NCBI RefSeq assembly: GCF_003426945.1
Contig: NZ_QURO01000004.1
Span: 1,364,001-1,428,000 of the forward strand
Reading direction: 5' to 3'
DNA: 64,000 bases
From: Thermus sediminis
Lineage (GTDB): Bacteria; Deinococcota; Deinococci; Deinococcales; Thermaceae
Made by a program: the position numbers and the translations under genes. The notes under the pieces were generated by a model. It ran no database searches. It worked only from the letters and a program-made list of their open reading frames with translations, and was not told where the DNA came from. This document shows, in pieces, positions 28,692 to 36,768 of this stretch (the first letter of the stretch is position 1; every line of letters starts with the position of its first letter).

Positions 28692-31361
28692 CTATTCAAT
28701 GGTACGGGCCAGGACCTCCTCGAGGGTGGTGATCCCCAGCAGGGCCTTGTGGATTCCGTCTTCCCTCAGGGTCCTCATGCCCTTCTTGCGGGCCAGCTCC
28801 TTGATCTCCGTGGCCGACTTCCCCGCCACGATGGCGTGGCGGATCTCCTCATCCACCACCAGAAGCTCGTGGATGGCGTAACGCCCCTTGTACCCGGTGC
28901 CGCCGCACCGCTCGCACCCCATGCCTTTGTAGAGCTTGGCCCTTTGGATCTCCCCTTCGCCCAGGCCGAGCCGCCGCAGGACCTCGGGGTCCGGCTTGGT
29001 CTCCACCCTGCAGTGCTCGCAGATCCTCCGCACCAGCCTCTGGGAGAGAACCCCAATGAGGGCGGCGGAGATGTTGAAGAGCTCCACCCCCATCTCGTCC
29101 AAGCGGGTGATGGCCTGGGCGGCGTCGTTGGTGTGTAGGGTGGCGATGACCAAATGGCCGGTGAGGGCGGCCTCGGTGGCGATCTTGGCGGTCTCGGAGT
29201 CCCGGATTTCCCCCACCATGATGATGTCTGGGTCCTGCCTCAGGAAGGCCCGGAGGGCCCGGGCGAAGGTGAGGCCCGCCTGGGGGTTCACCTGGGTCTG
29301 GTTGATGCCGGGGATCTCGTACTCCACCGGGTCCTCAATGGTCTGGGTGTTCTTGTCGGGGGTGGCGATGCGCTTGAGGATGGAGAAGGTGGTGAAGCTC
29401 TTCCCCGACCCCGTGGGCCCGGTGATGAGGAAGATGCCGTAGGGCTTGGAGATCACCTCCTGGAAGCGCTCGAAGACCCCGGGGGCGAAGCCTAGGCCCT
29501 CGATCTCCGGGATGTCCGCGGCCTTCTTGAGGAGGCGCATCACCGCCTTCTCCCCGTAGACCGTGGGCAGGGTGGAGAGGCGGAGGTCCAGGTCGATGCT
29601 CCCCTCCCGGTAGCGCACCCGGCCGTCCTGGGGCAGGCGCTTCTCGGCGATGTTGAGCCCGCCCATGATCTTGATGACGCTGATCACCGGGGCCAGGGCT
29701 CCCTTGGGCAGGGTGGTGTACTGGCGCAAGGCGCCGTCAATCCGGATGCGCACCAGGACGTCGCTTTGCCGGGGCTCCACGTGGATGTCCGAGGCGTCCT
29801 GCAGGTAGGCCTCGCGGATCACCTGCTTCACGAACTTCTGGGCGGCGCTCTCGTCCAGCTCCCCGGTGACCGCCTCCTCTTCCTGCTGGTAGCCCTTGGA
29901 GAGCTCCTTGGCCAGCTCCCCCAGCTCCTCCTTGCCGTAGAAGCGCTCGATGAGCCTGACGATGGCCGCCTCGGTGGCCACCGCCGGGGAGACCTCGTAG
30001 GCAAGCCCCTTGCGCTTCAGGGCTAGGCGCACGTCGTCCAGGGCCAGGATGTTCCGGGGGTCCTTCATGAGGAGGACCAGGGTCCTCCCCTCCAGGCGGT
30101 GGGGGAAGATCCCGTAGCGCCGGCAGAGGTCCTCGGGGAGGAGGAGGGCAGCCCCAGGGTCTGGGGGGTTCTCCTCGGGGTTGAGGTAGGGGTAGCCCAG
30201 CTGGGCGGCCACCGCCTGGGCCAGGGCCTCGGGCCTGAGCTTGCCCGACTGGACCAGGGTGTCCTCGAGGCGCCCCCCGCCCTGCCTCTGCTTCCTCAGG
30301 GCCTCCTCCACGTCCTCGGGCCGGGCCAGGCCCAGCTCCACCAGGATCTCCCCCAAGGGCTTGGCCTTGGGGAGGCGCTTTTGTACCTCCAGAGCCTCCC
30401 TGAGGCCTTCCCGGGAGAGGCGGCCCTCCTGAACCAGGACCTCCCCCAGGCGGCCCCTCTCCGGATAGGCGCGTTGGAAGAGGGCCTCCCAGGCCTTGGG
30501 AAGCGTGAGGTAGAAGCGGGCGGGGCGGCCTAAGAGCTCCTCCACCGCCTCCTTGTGCCGGGGATCGGCCAGGACCACCTCCACCTTGCCCTCCCGGAGG
30601 GCTATGGGCACGGCGCTGTACCTCATGGCGTCGGAGCGGAGGAGGAGGGGGGTGGCCGCAGGCTCGGGATTGAGGCTTTCCGTGGAGGGGAGGAACTCCA
30701 AGTCCTTCTGCTCCGCCAGCGTCCGGTAGAGATCCTCCTCTGAAAGCCCCCTTTGTACCAGGATCCGGCCCAGGAGGTCCCCGGTGCGCTCCTGCTCCAC
30801 CAGGGCCTCCTCCAGGGTGGCCCGATCTATCAAGCCCTTCCTCACCAGGAACTCCCCCAGTTTCAGCTCCTCCTGGGTGGGGCCTGCGGGGGGCGGGGGA
30901 AGGGGGAGCCCCAGCTCGGGGTAGTTCTGGGCCAAGGCGTAGAGGAGGTCGCTCTTGGTGGCCTGGTAGGGCTCCACCACCAGGCCGGTGAGGTCCTCCG
31001 CCTCCTCCAGGCCCAGGGTATCCAGGGGGTTCACGAAGGCCATCCGCACCACGCCTGCTTCCTCGTCCAGGGCGAAGGGGATGGCCTGGAGCTCCTTGGC
31101 CCGTTCCGCAGGGAGGAGAGCCTTGACCTTGGGGGGGATCTGCATGGTGTGCAGCTCCACCAAGGGGATGCCGAAGTGGTCCTCGATGGCCTGAGCGATG
31201 CGCCTTTCCGAGAGGAGGCCCATGTCCACCAGGACCTCCGCCAAAGACCCCCCCACTTCCCGGTGCCTTTCTAAGGCCATCTGGAGCTCCTCGTCCGTAA
31301 GGAGCCCCGCATCCAAGAGGATGGCCCCAAGCCGCTTGTCGCCAATGGTGAGCACGCTCAT
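28692..31361 (-). CDS. pilF: Type IV pilus/DNA-uptake assembly ATPase PilF
   Basis: 889 residues, the size of T. thermophilus PilF. It powers pilus extension and natural transformation. The N-terminal half holds three GSPII-E-N type domains (starting IGDKRLGAILLDAGLL, KLGEFLVRKGLI and LGEVLVQEGRLS); in T. thermophilus such domains bind c-di-GMP. The C-terminal motor has Walker A GPTGSGKSFTT, Asp box QTIEDPVEYEI, Walker B DIIMVGEIRDSET and His box GHLVIATLHTNDAAQA. A tetracysteine zinc site is present (CEHC and CERC). It overlaps yqeG by four bases upstream. PilT follows; PilD, at 62 kb, processes the pilins. Confidence 0.97.
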   Translation of the reverse strand: MSVLTIGDKRLGAILLDAGLLTDEELQMALERHREVGGSLAEVLVDMGLLSERRIAQAIEDHFGIPLVELHTMQIPPKVKALLPAERAKELQAIPFALDEEAGVVRMAFVNPLDTLGLEEAEDLTGLVVEPYQATKSDLLYALAQNYPELGLPLPPPPAGPTQEELKLGEFLVRKGLIDRATLEEALVEQERTGDLLGRILVQRGLSEEDLYRTLAEQKDLEFLPSTESLNPEPAATPLLLRSDAMRYSAVPIALREGKVEVVLADPRHKEAVEELLGRPARFYLTLPKAWEALFQRAYPERGRLGEVLVQEGRLSREGLREALEVQKRLPKAKPLGEILVELGLARPEDVEEALRKQRQGGGRLEDTLVQSGKLRPEALAQAVAAQLGYPYLNPEENPPDPGAALLLPEDLCRRYGIFPHRLEGRTLVLLMKDPRNILALDDVRLALKRKGLAYEVSPAVATEAAIVRLIERFYGKEELGELAKELSKGYQQEEEAVTGELDESAAQKFVKQVIREAYLQDASDIHVEPRQSDVLVRIRIDGALRQYTTLPKGALAPVISVIKIMGGLNIAEKRLPQDGRVRYREGSIDLDLRLSTLPTVYGEKAVMRLLKKAADIPEIEGLGFAPGVFERFQEVISKPYGIFLITGPTGSGKSFTTFSILKRIATPDKNTQTIEDPVEYEIPGINQTQVNPQAGLTFARALRAFLRQDPDIIMVGEIRDSETAKIATEAALTGHLVIATLHTNDAAQAITRLDEMGVELFNISAALIGVLSQRLVRRICEHCRVETKPDPEVLRRLGLGEGEIQRAKLYKGMGCERCGGTGYKGRYAIHELLVVDEEIRHAIVAGKSATEIKELARKKGMRTLREDGIHKALLGITTLEEVLARTIE

Positions 31362-31840
31362 GCCGAACCCCCTCGGGGTTGCCTAAACGGAGCTTCCAAC
31401 ATCCGTATGAAACGCGTGTAAAAGAACTCCTGTTCCCTCAGGGGGGGCACCAGGACCGTGTAGGCCCCCACCAGGTTGCCCCCCAAGACGTCGGTGAAGA
31501 CCTGGTCCCCCACCACGGCCACCGCCTCCGGCGGCAGGCCTAGGGCCTTTATGGCCCGCCGAAACCCGAGCCAGGGCTTGAGGGCCGGGGCGTGCCCGGG
31601 AAGCCCAAGCCTCCTTTGCAGGCGGGCAAAGCGCTCGGGAAGGGCGTTGGAGAGCAGGTAGATGGGCACCGCCTTCTTCAGGGCCTCCAGCCAGGCCTCG
31701 TGCTCGGGGGAAAGATCCTCCTCCCCGTAAGGGAGAAGGGTGTTGTCCAGGTCCAGGATCACCCCCCTAAGCCCCCGGGCCTCGAGCCACCTGGGGGTGA
31801 GGTGGAGGAGGGAGGGGAGGACCGCTCGGGGGAAAAGCAT
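31358..31840 (-). CDS. YqeG-family HAD phosphatase
   Basis: 160-residue HAD subfamily IIIA protein. Motif I ILDLDNTLLPY has the nucleophile Asp; motif II is YLLSNA; motif III/IV VVGDQVFTDVLGGNLVGAYTVLV binds magnesium. Related enzymes dephosphorylate phosphatidylglycerol-phosphate or remain unassigned. It is the first gene of the pilF-pilT-gatB-purM operon. CACAAT sits 6 nt upstream of its ATG, consistent with a leaderless operon mRNA. Confidence 0.88.
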   Translation of the reverse strand: MLFPRAVLPSLLHLTPRWLEARGLRGVILDLDNTLLPYGEEDLSPEHEAWLEALKKAVPIYLLSNALPERFARLQRRLGLPGHAPALKPWLGFRRAIKALGLPPEAVAVVGDQVFTDVLGGNLVGAYTVLVPPLREQEFFYTRFIRMLEAPFRQPRGGSA

Positions 31841-31864
31841 GACCCCATTGTGCCATCAAAGGGA

Positions 31865-32599
31865 TTAACGAAGCCTTAACGGGAGCATCACCAGGCCCCA
31901 CATCCTTCCAGTCTGGCCCCGGTCCCGGCGATGGGAGAAGAGGCGGGGGTCGCAATGGGTGCAAAGCCCCACCCGGTAGATCCGCTCCCCCTTAAGCCCC
32001 GCCCTTTCCGCCTGCAGGAGAAGGGCCTTTTCCAGGTCCAGAAGGTACTTCCCCGGGGCCTTGGGGTCGGGGGTGAAGGTGGGGAGGCCCGCCTCGAGGA
32101 ACCTTTCCACCACCTCCTCCCCCACCTGGTAGCACCCGCCCCCGATGCCGGGACCTAGGGCCAGGTGGACATCCCTAGGGTCCAGGCCCAGGGCCGCCAC
32201 CCTCTCCAGGGCCTTGGGGAGGATCCCCCCTACCACCCCCCGCCAGCCTGCGTGCAGGGCCCCCACCAGGCCTTCCGGGTGGTAGAGGAGGAGGGGGTAG
32301 CAGTCCGCTATCCCCACCCTTAGGAGGAGGCCCGGGGTGCGGGTGAGGAGACCATCCCCTTCAAAGGTCCCTGGGCCTTCCACCAGATGGACCTCGGTGC
32401 CGTGCACCTGCCTAAGCCCCGCCGCCGGGGGGTGGCCGAAGGCGGCGAGGACCCGGCGCTGGTTCTCCGCCACCCTTTCCGGATCGTCCCCGGTGGCGGC
32501 GGAGAGGTTGAGGCTTTGGTAGGGCCCCTGGGAGACCCCGCCCTCGCGGGTGGTGAAGCCGTGGGGCACGGGCAGGGGGGTGGTGAGAAGGGGGACCAT
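31865..32599 (-). CDS. YfiH/PgeF-type purine nucleosidase or peptidoglycan-editing factor
   Basis: 244-residue protein of the former laccase-domain (DUF152) family. Members bind zinc through His/Cys residues seen here as LRQVHGTEVHLV, HAGWRGVVGGIL and the CTHCDPRLFSHRRDRGQTGRM end. Family members act as purine nucleoside phosphorylases or edit peptidoglycan stem peptides; old annotation as laccase is unsafe. CAGAAT lies 6 nt before the ATG, so its mRNA is probably leaderless. It ends 24 nt before yqeG starts, on the same strand. Confidence 0.85.
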   Translation of the reverse strand: MVPLLTTPLPVPHGFTTREGGVSQGPYQSLNLSAATGDDPERVAENQRRVLAAFGHPPAAGLRQVHGTEVHLVEGPGTFEGDGLLTRTPGLLLRVGIADCYPLLLYHPEGLVGALHAGWRGVVGGILPKALERVAALGLDPRDVHLALGPGIGGGCYQVGEEVVERFLEAGLPTFTPDPKAPGKYLLDLEKALLLQAERAGLKGERIYRVGLCTHCDPRLFSHRRDRGQTGRMWGLVMLPLRLR

Positions 32600-32669
32600 G
32601 GGGGCATTCTGCCACAGGCTTTGTGCCTTTTACCCCTGAGCTTGATGGGCTCAGGTGTAGATTGGGCCT

Positions 32670-33074
32670 ATGAAGACGGATCGGAACCAGCTCCGCTTCA
32701 ACCAGGCCCTTCTGGTCCTCCTCCTGCCCCTAGCTGCCCTTTGGGACTGGCCCTGGCTCGTCTTTCTCCTCTTCCTCCTCATGGCTAGCCAGCACACCCC
32801 TTGGGACCTGATGGTGGCCTTGAGGCGGCTTCTTCGGGTGCCTCCCGAGGTGGTGGAGGAGGACCCCGGGCCCCACCGCTTCGCCCGCTTCCTGGGGGCG
32901 GTGTTTTTGGGCTTGGCCTCGGCCTTGCTCCTCTTGGGCCTTAAAGGGGTGGGCTACGCCCTAGCCCTCCTGGTGGCCCTCCTGGCCTTGATCAACCTGG
33001 CCTTCGGCTTCTGCCTGGGGTGCTTCCTCTACCTGCACCTCCGCTACGCCCGGGCCTTCTTCACCGGGAAATAG
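32670..33074 (+). CDS. DUF4395 membrane protein
   Basis: 134 residues with three to four hydrophobic helices. The DUF4395 hallmarks are the N-terminal NQLRFNQALLVLLLP and the CxxC-like NLAFGFCLGCFLYL near the C-terminus. DUF4395 proteins are often near sulfur-redox proteins; their function is not known. TAGATT lies 6 nt before the ATG (leaderless). Its 3' end overlaps ribH by 14 bp on the opposite strand. Confidence 0.85.
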   Translation: MKTDRNQLRFNQALLVLLLPLAALWDWPWLVFLLFLLMASQHTPWDLMVALRRLLRVPPEVVEEDPGPHRFARFLGAVFLGLASALLLLGLKGVGYALALLVALLALINLAFGFCLGCFLYLHLRYARAFFTGK

Positions 33075-33534
33075 CCTCCAGGAGGCGCACCATCTCGATG
33101 GCGGTGAAGACCGCTTCCGCTCCCTTGTTTCCCGCCTTGCCCCCAGCCCTTTCCTGGGCCTCCTCGGGGGTGTTGGTGGTGAGGACCCCGAAGACGATGG
33201 GCTTATCGGTCTGGAGCATGACCTGCATGAGGCCGCCTGCGGCCTGGGCGGCCACGTACTCAAAGTGGGGGGTCTCCCCCCGGACTATAGCCCCCAGGGC
33301 CACCACCGCGTCCACATCCGGGCGCTGGGCCAGGCGCTTGGCGATGAGGGGGAGCTCAAAGGAGCCGGGGACCCAGGCCACCAGGATCTCCTTGGGATCC
33401 CCCCCTAAGCGGGCGTAGGCCTCGAGGGCCCCTTCCAAGAGGAGCTTGGTCACCCGCTCGTTGAAGCGGCCCACGGCGATGGCCAACCGCACCCCTTGGG
33501 CGGTGAGGATGGGGGAGAGGGTCTTGCCTTGCAT
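33061..33534 (-). CDS. ribH: 6,7-dimethyl-8-ribityllumazine synthase
   Basis: 157 residues; condenses the pyrimidine from the riboflavin pathway with dihydroxybutanone phosphate. Motifs: IAVGRFNERVTKLLLEGAL, WVPGSFELPLIAKRLAQ, ALGAIVRGETPHFEYVA and FGVLTTNTPEEAQERAG ending in KGAEA. It forms icosahedral or pentameric shells in relatives. The other rib genes are elsewhere. TATAGT at 33546-33541 stands 6 nt from the ATG, indicating a leaderless transcript. Confidence 0.96.
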   Translation of the reverse strand: MQGKTLSPILTAQGVRLAIAVGRFNERVTKLLLEGALEAYARLGGDPKEILVAWVPGSFELPLIAKRLAQRPDVDAVVALGAIVRGETPHFEYVAAQAAGGLMQVMLQTDKPIVFGVLTTNTPEEAQERAGGKAGNKGAEAVFTAIEMVRLLEAISR

Positions 33535-33540
33535 GGGAAC

Positions 33541-33546
33541 ACTATA
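33541..33546 (-). promoter_or_regulatory. Leaderless -10 element of ribH
   Basis: TATAGT read on the minus strand, six bases before the ribH ATG. There is no ribosome site between them. Confidence 0.6.
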
Positions 33547-33659
33547 CCGGTCCTTACAAGCGCTCCTGTCCTTGCCTGGCCCCCGGGCGATGCCCCTGTG
33601 ACCCTAGGGGGCCTTTGGCGGCAAGGGCCCTGGATCCCGGGGCGGCCAGGGCCGTCGGC

Positions 33660-33665
33660 TATACT
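33660..33665 (+). promoter_or_regulatory. Leaderless -10 element of the fluoride channel gene
   Basis: TATACT, six bases before GTG at 33672. No ribosome site fits, so a leaderless mRNA is likely; this argues against a riboswitch leader. Confidence 0.6.
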
Positions 33666-33671
33666 CCTGGG

Positions 33672-34049
33672 GTGGAGCGCTACCTCCTCGTGGCCTTGGG
33701 CGGGGCCTTGGGCTCCCTCCTCCGCTACGCCCTAGGGGCCTGGGTCCAGGGGCTTTTGGGTCCCGGTTTTCCCTGGAGCACCTTCTTCGTCAACGCCCTG
33801 GGGAGCTTCCTCATCGGGGTGCTGGTGCGCCTTTCCTTGGAGGGAGTCCTTTCCGGGGAGGCCCGCCTCTTCTTGGCCATGGGGGTCCTGGGGGGGTTCA
33901 CCACCTTCTCCACCTTTAGCTACGAGACCCTGATCCTTTTGCAGGACGGAGAGTTCCTGAAGGCCTTTGCCTACGCATTCGGCAGCCTCGTTCTCGGCCT
34001 CCTCCTGGCCTATCTCGGTTATCGCCTCGGGGGTATGCTCTGGCCATGA
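33672..34049 (+). CDS. crcB: Fluoride channel Fluc/CrcB
   Basis: 125-residue, four-helix membrane protein that exports fluoride as a dual-topology dimer. Diagnostic segments are GGALGSLLRYALG, TFFVNALGSFLIG and the phenylalanine box GGFTTFSTFSYETL. GTG at 33672 is chosen over the upstream ATG at 33615 because the family starts at this point and TATACT lies just before it. The next gene, a DUF190 protein, overlaps by four bases, a common CrcB neighbour. Confidence 0.93.
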   Translation: MERYLLVALGGALGSLLRYALGAWVQGLLGPGFPWSTFFVNALGSFLIGVLVRLSLEGVLSGEARLFLAMGVLGGFTTFSTFSYETLILLQDGEFLKAFAYAFGSLVLGLLLAYLGYRLGGMLWP

Positions 34050-34378
34050 AGCTGGAAGGGGAGGCTAGGCTTTTGCGCATCTTTATCGGGGAATCCGACC
34101 GCTATGGGGGGCGGCCCCTCTACGAGGCCATCGTCCTCGAGGCCAAGCGGCGGGGGCTTTCCGGGGCCACGGTCTTCAAGGGGTTCATGGGCTTTGGGGC
34201 CCACTCCCGCATCCACACCGCCAAGCTCCTCCAGCTCTCCGAGGACCTGCCCGTGATGGTGGAGATCGTGGACAGCGAGGAGAAGATCCGGGGCTTCCTC
34301 CCGGTCCTGGACGGGATGGTGCGGGAGGGGCTGGTCACCTTGGAGAAGGTGGAGGTGATCCGCTACCGAAGCCGGTGA
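34046..34378 (+). CDS. DUF190 protein (PII-like)
   Basis: 110 residues with the DUF190 pattern LLRIFIGESDRYGGRPLYEAIV, RGLSGATVFKGFMGFG and the central ELPVMVEIVDSEEKI-like stretch (here DLPVMVEIVDSEEKIRGFLPVLD). The fold resembles PII signalling proteins. Start ATG overlaps the crcB stop (ATGA), so both are translated together; this pairing recurs in many bacteria, suggesting a role in fluoride export or its sensing. Not biochemically established. Confidence 0.9.
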   Translation: MKLEGEARLLRIFIGESDRYGGRPLYEAIVLEAKRRGLSGATVFKGFMGFGAHSRIHTAKLLQLSEDLPVMVEIVDSEEKIRGFLPVLDGMVREGLVTLEKVEVIRYRSR

Positions 34379-34422
34379 CCTAAGCCCCTTTTCTACGGCG
34401 GGAGCGGCCCTAACCTGGAGGT

Positions 34423-35031
34423 ATGGACCGCCTGCCCCCCGGCCAGATCCTCACCCAGCGCTTTCCCATCCTCACCTACGGGGAGGAGCCTGAGGTTCCC
34501 AAAGAAAGCTGGCGCTTCACCCTCTTGGGTCTGGTGGAGGAGCCCCTGGTCCTCACCTATGAGGACCTCCTGGCCATGCCCCAGGTGGAGCTCACCCGGG
34601 ACTTCCACTGCGTGACCCGCTGGAGCCGCCTGGACGTGGCCTGGAAGGGGGTGAGGGTGCGGGACCTGCTGGAAAGGGCTAGGCCCAAGGGGGAGGCGGT
34701 GGCCGCCTTGGTCCACTGCTATGGCGGCTACACCACCAACCTCCTCCTGGAAGACCTCCTCCATGAGGATGTCCTCCTGGCCCACACCCTCTTCGGAAAG
34801 CCCCTGCCCCGGGAGCGGGGCGGCCCCGTGCGCCTCCTCGTTCCCCACCTCTACGCCTGGAAGAGCGCCAAGTGGGTGAAGGGCATTGAGCTTTTGGACC
34901 ATCTGGAACTGGGCTTTTGGGAGCGGCTAGGCTACCACTGGCGGGGGGACCCCTGGCGGGAGGAGCGCTTCCAGGAGGGCCCCATCCCCGCCGCCAGCCT
35001 GCGCTTTAGGAGCCGCAAGGAGGGGGTATGA
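34423..35031 (+). CDS. Sulfite-oxidase-fold molybdopterin oxidoreductase
   Basis: 202-residue protein with the molybdopterin-binding fold of sulfite oxidase and MsrP. The likely molybdenum-ligating cysteine is in TRDFHCVTRWS; further cofactor contacts are VHCYGGYTTNLLLEDLL, GGPVRLLVPHLYAWKSAKWVKGIEL. No signal peptide is seen, so it is cytoplasmic or exported with a partner. There is no haem domain. The reaction is unknown. Its stop overlaps a 62-codon ORF. Confidence 0.86.
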   Translation: MDRLPPGQILTQRFPILTYGEEPEVPKESWRFTLLGLVEEPLVLTYEDLLAMPQVELTRDFHCVTRWSRLDVAWKGVRVRDLLERARPKGEAVAALVHCYGGYTTNLLLEDLLHEDVLLAHTLFGKPLPRERGGPVRLLVPHLYAWKSAKWVKGIELLDHLELGFWERLGYHWRGDPWREERFQEGPIPAASLRFRSRKEGV

Positions 35032-35216
35032 ACCCTTTGGAACGGGCCCGCCTCGAGGTGGATGAGGCCCTAAAGGCCTACGAGGCGTGTGTGGAGCGAG
35101 AAGAGGCCGAGTACGGCCCCGAGTACGAGCGCGTCACCTTCATGGAGTACGAGGCCCCGGCCCCCGGCCCCTGCGCCGAGGCCTTCCCGCGCCTCCTGAG
35201 GGCGGTGCGGGGCTAA
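35028..35216 (+). CDS. Small acidic protein, possibly truncated by a repeat element
   Basis: 62 residues (MNPLERARLEVDEALKAYEA at the start), mostly helical and acidic, not recognised. ATG overlaps the molybdopterin oxidoreductase stop (ATGA), which supports real translation. Its TAA stop lies inside the CTAAG of repeat copy B, so the original protein may have been longer. Coding potential by third-position G+C is good. Confidence 0.55.
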   Translation: MNPLERARLEVDEALKAYEACVEREEAEYGPEYERVTFMEYEAPAPGPCAEAFPRLLRAVRG

Positions 35217-35322
35217 GGACCCCACCGCGGCGAAAGCCGCGGTGGGGACCCCAAAAGGGCCTCCCCAGGGCCCCAACCAGGCCTCCATGCTGCGAAGCCA
35301 AAGAGCAGGCGCCTAGAGGAAG
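35213..35322 (+). repeat. GAAA-hairpin repeat element, copy B
   Basis: CTAAG, then the same 12-bp stem and GAAA loop (35220-35247), then the C-rich tail (ACCCCAAAAGGGCCTCCCC) and CCATGCTGCGAAGCCAAAGAGC. The tail matches copy C beyond the hairpin (CCATGTTGCGAACCAAAG). The right terminal repeat is degenerate (GGCGCCTAGAGG). The rest of the gap to 35377 shows no gene. Confidence 0.85.
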
Positions 35323-35377
35323 GTGGGGGCCAAAGCCAAAGGGACGCCCTGGACCTCAAGGGGCATAGGGCTAGGGT

Positions 35378-36181
35378 CTACGAGGCTCTGGACAAGGGGT
35401 AGGCCACGGCCCGCCCCTCCTGGAAGTAGTGGGCCTCTTGGAAGCCCAGGGAAAGGAGGAGGGGGGCAGTTTCTGCGAAGGCGAAGCCCACCTCCTCCGG
35501 CCGGTGGGCGTCCGAGCCCAGGACCAGGCCGATCCCGAGCTCCCGGGCTCGCCGGAGGAGGAGGGGGGCGGGGTAGACCTCCCCAATGGGCTTTCTGAGG
35601 CCGGCGGTGTTCACGTCCAGGAAGAGCCCTTCCTCCGCGATGGCCCCTAGGGCGGGTTCGGCTAGCTCCAGGAGGACCTCTTCCGGCAGGCGGTCCCCGA
35701 ACTTTTTGGGCAGGTCCAGGTGGGCGATGGCGTGGAAGAGGCCAGTTCTTGCAGCCCGCTCCACCTCCTGGAAGTAGGCCCGGTAGACCCCCACGAGGTC
35801 CCGCCGGGCGTACTCCCCCCGGTGGTCCGGGTGGTCCAAGGGCCAGGCGCCCAGGTAGTGGACGCTCCCCAGGACGTAGTCAAAGGGGTAGCTCCGCACC
35901 ACCTGGGCCACGAAGGCCTCGGTGCCGGGGTGGTAGTCGGCCTCGAGGCCGATGCCCACGTAGAGGTCCGGGTTCCGCTCCCGCACCCTTTCCAGGGCCA
36001 GGAGGTAGAAGGGGAGCTCGGAGAGGCTCATCCGGTTCCCCGGGTCGTACCAGGGGGGCATGGGGCTGTGGTCGGTGAAGACCAGGCCCCTTAGGCCCAT
36101 CTTCCGTGCCCGGAAGAGGTACTCCTCGGGGCTCCCCTCAGCGTGGCCGCAGAGGGGGGTGTGCACGTGGCTATCCACCAT
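35378..36181 (-). CDS. hisJ: PHP-type histidinol-phosphatase
   Basis: 267 residues of the PHP metallo-phosphoesterase fold; it removes phosphate from histidinol phosphate in histidine synthesis. Metal ligands are visible in VDSHVHTPLCGHAEGS, FTDHSPMPPWYDP, GLEADYHPG, LGSVHYLG, FHAIAHLDLPKKFG, DVNTAG and LGSDAHRPEEVG. The sequence and length match the structurally known T. thermophilus enzyme. Its start overlaps the end of the upstream 198-residue gene by 11 bp, so it is probably the third gene of the isochorismatase-198aa-hisJ transcript. Confidence 0.93.
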   Translation of the reverse strand: MVDSHVHTPLCGHAEGSPEEYLFRARKMGLRGLVFTDHSPMPPWYDPGNRMSLSELPFYLLALERVRERNPDLYVGIGLEADYHPGTEAFVAQVVRSYPFDYVLGSVHYLGAWPLDHPDHRGEYARRDLVGVYRAYFQEVERAARTGLFHAIAHLDLPKKFGDRLPEEVLLELAEPALGAIAEEGLFLDVNTAGLRKPIGEVYPAPLLLRRARELGIGLVLGSDAHRPEEVGFAFAETAPLLLSLGFQEAHYFQEGRAVAYPLSRAS

Positions 36182-36767
36182 GGGGGGATTCTATCCGCAC
36201 CACCCGGCCCCGCCAGGCGTAGACCACCACCTCCTGCCCCAAGGCGCGGGAGAGGTCCAGGGAGAGGAAGGGGTCCTCGGTGGCCCCTCCCGCCTCCTGC
36301 ACCAGGACCGGGGTAAAGGGGGGGATGAGGTGGGGGTAGCGCCGGAGGATGGCCTCCACCCGGAACCTCTCCCAGTAAAGCCGCTTGAGGGCGAGGAGGG
36401 CTTCCTTGGGGCCCAAGGCCCCCTCCCAGCCCCCCTCCCCTGCGTAGCGAAGGAGGAAGGGCCCCCTCCCCTCGAGGGCCTTCAGGAAGGCCTCGGCCCG
36501 CTCGGGGAGAAGGTAGCTCTCCCTAACCGCCCGTACCGCTTCCTCCGCCGCCAGGAGGAGCCTCTCCTCATCTATGCGTACCCCGAAGACGCCCCGAAAG
36601 AGCCCCTCTAGGCGTTCCTTTAGGTTGTTCAGCCGGAAGAACTCCTCCTCCAGGGTTACCACCCAGGTGGGGACGAGGGGGAAGCCCAGGGCCTGGATCC
36701 GTTTGAGGAGGGCCACCTCCCCGTCCCCAGGGGCCTGCTCCAAGGGGGATGTCCAAGGCTCCGCCAC
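36171..36767 (-). CDS. Uncharacterised protein with PEP-synthase-like N-terminal features
   Basis: 198 residues starting at GTG, one base after the isochorismatase stop. LLKRIQALGFPLVPTWVVT resembles the opening of the nucleotide-binding domain of PEP synthase/PPDK (AGFPVPPGFVVT), and FLLRYAGEGG and PVLVQE recall later parts of the same ATP-grasp-like fold. It is too short for a full PEP synthase, and there is no phosphohistidine or PEP-binding domain. It may be a degenerate or stand-alone remnant domain. This similarity is by eye only. It overlaps hisJ by 11 bp. Confidence 0.6.
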   Translation of the reverse strand: MAEPWTSPLEQAPGDGEVALLKRIQALGFPLVPTWVVTLEEEFFRLNNLKERLEGLFRGVFGVRIDEERLLLAAEEAVRAVRESYLLPERAEAFLKALEGRGPFLLRYAGEGGWEGALGPKEALLALKRLYWERFRVEAILRRYPHLIPPFTPVLVQEAGGATEDPFLSLDLSRALGQEVVVYAWRGRVVRIESPHGG

Positions 36768-36768
36768 C

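Noticed and set aside
33575-33671. Possible fluoride riboswitch before crcB (GGGCGATG at about 33586)
   Set aside because: Only the short GGGCGATG start matches. The closing stem and the second conserved half are not present in order, and the -10 next to the GTG suggests a leaderless mRNA.
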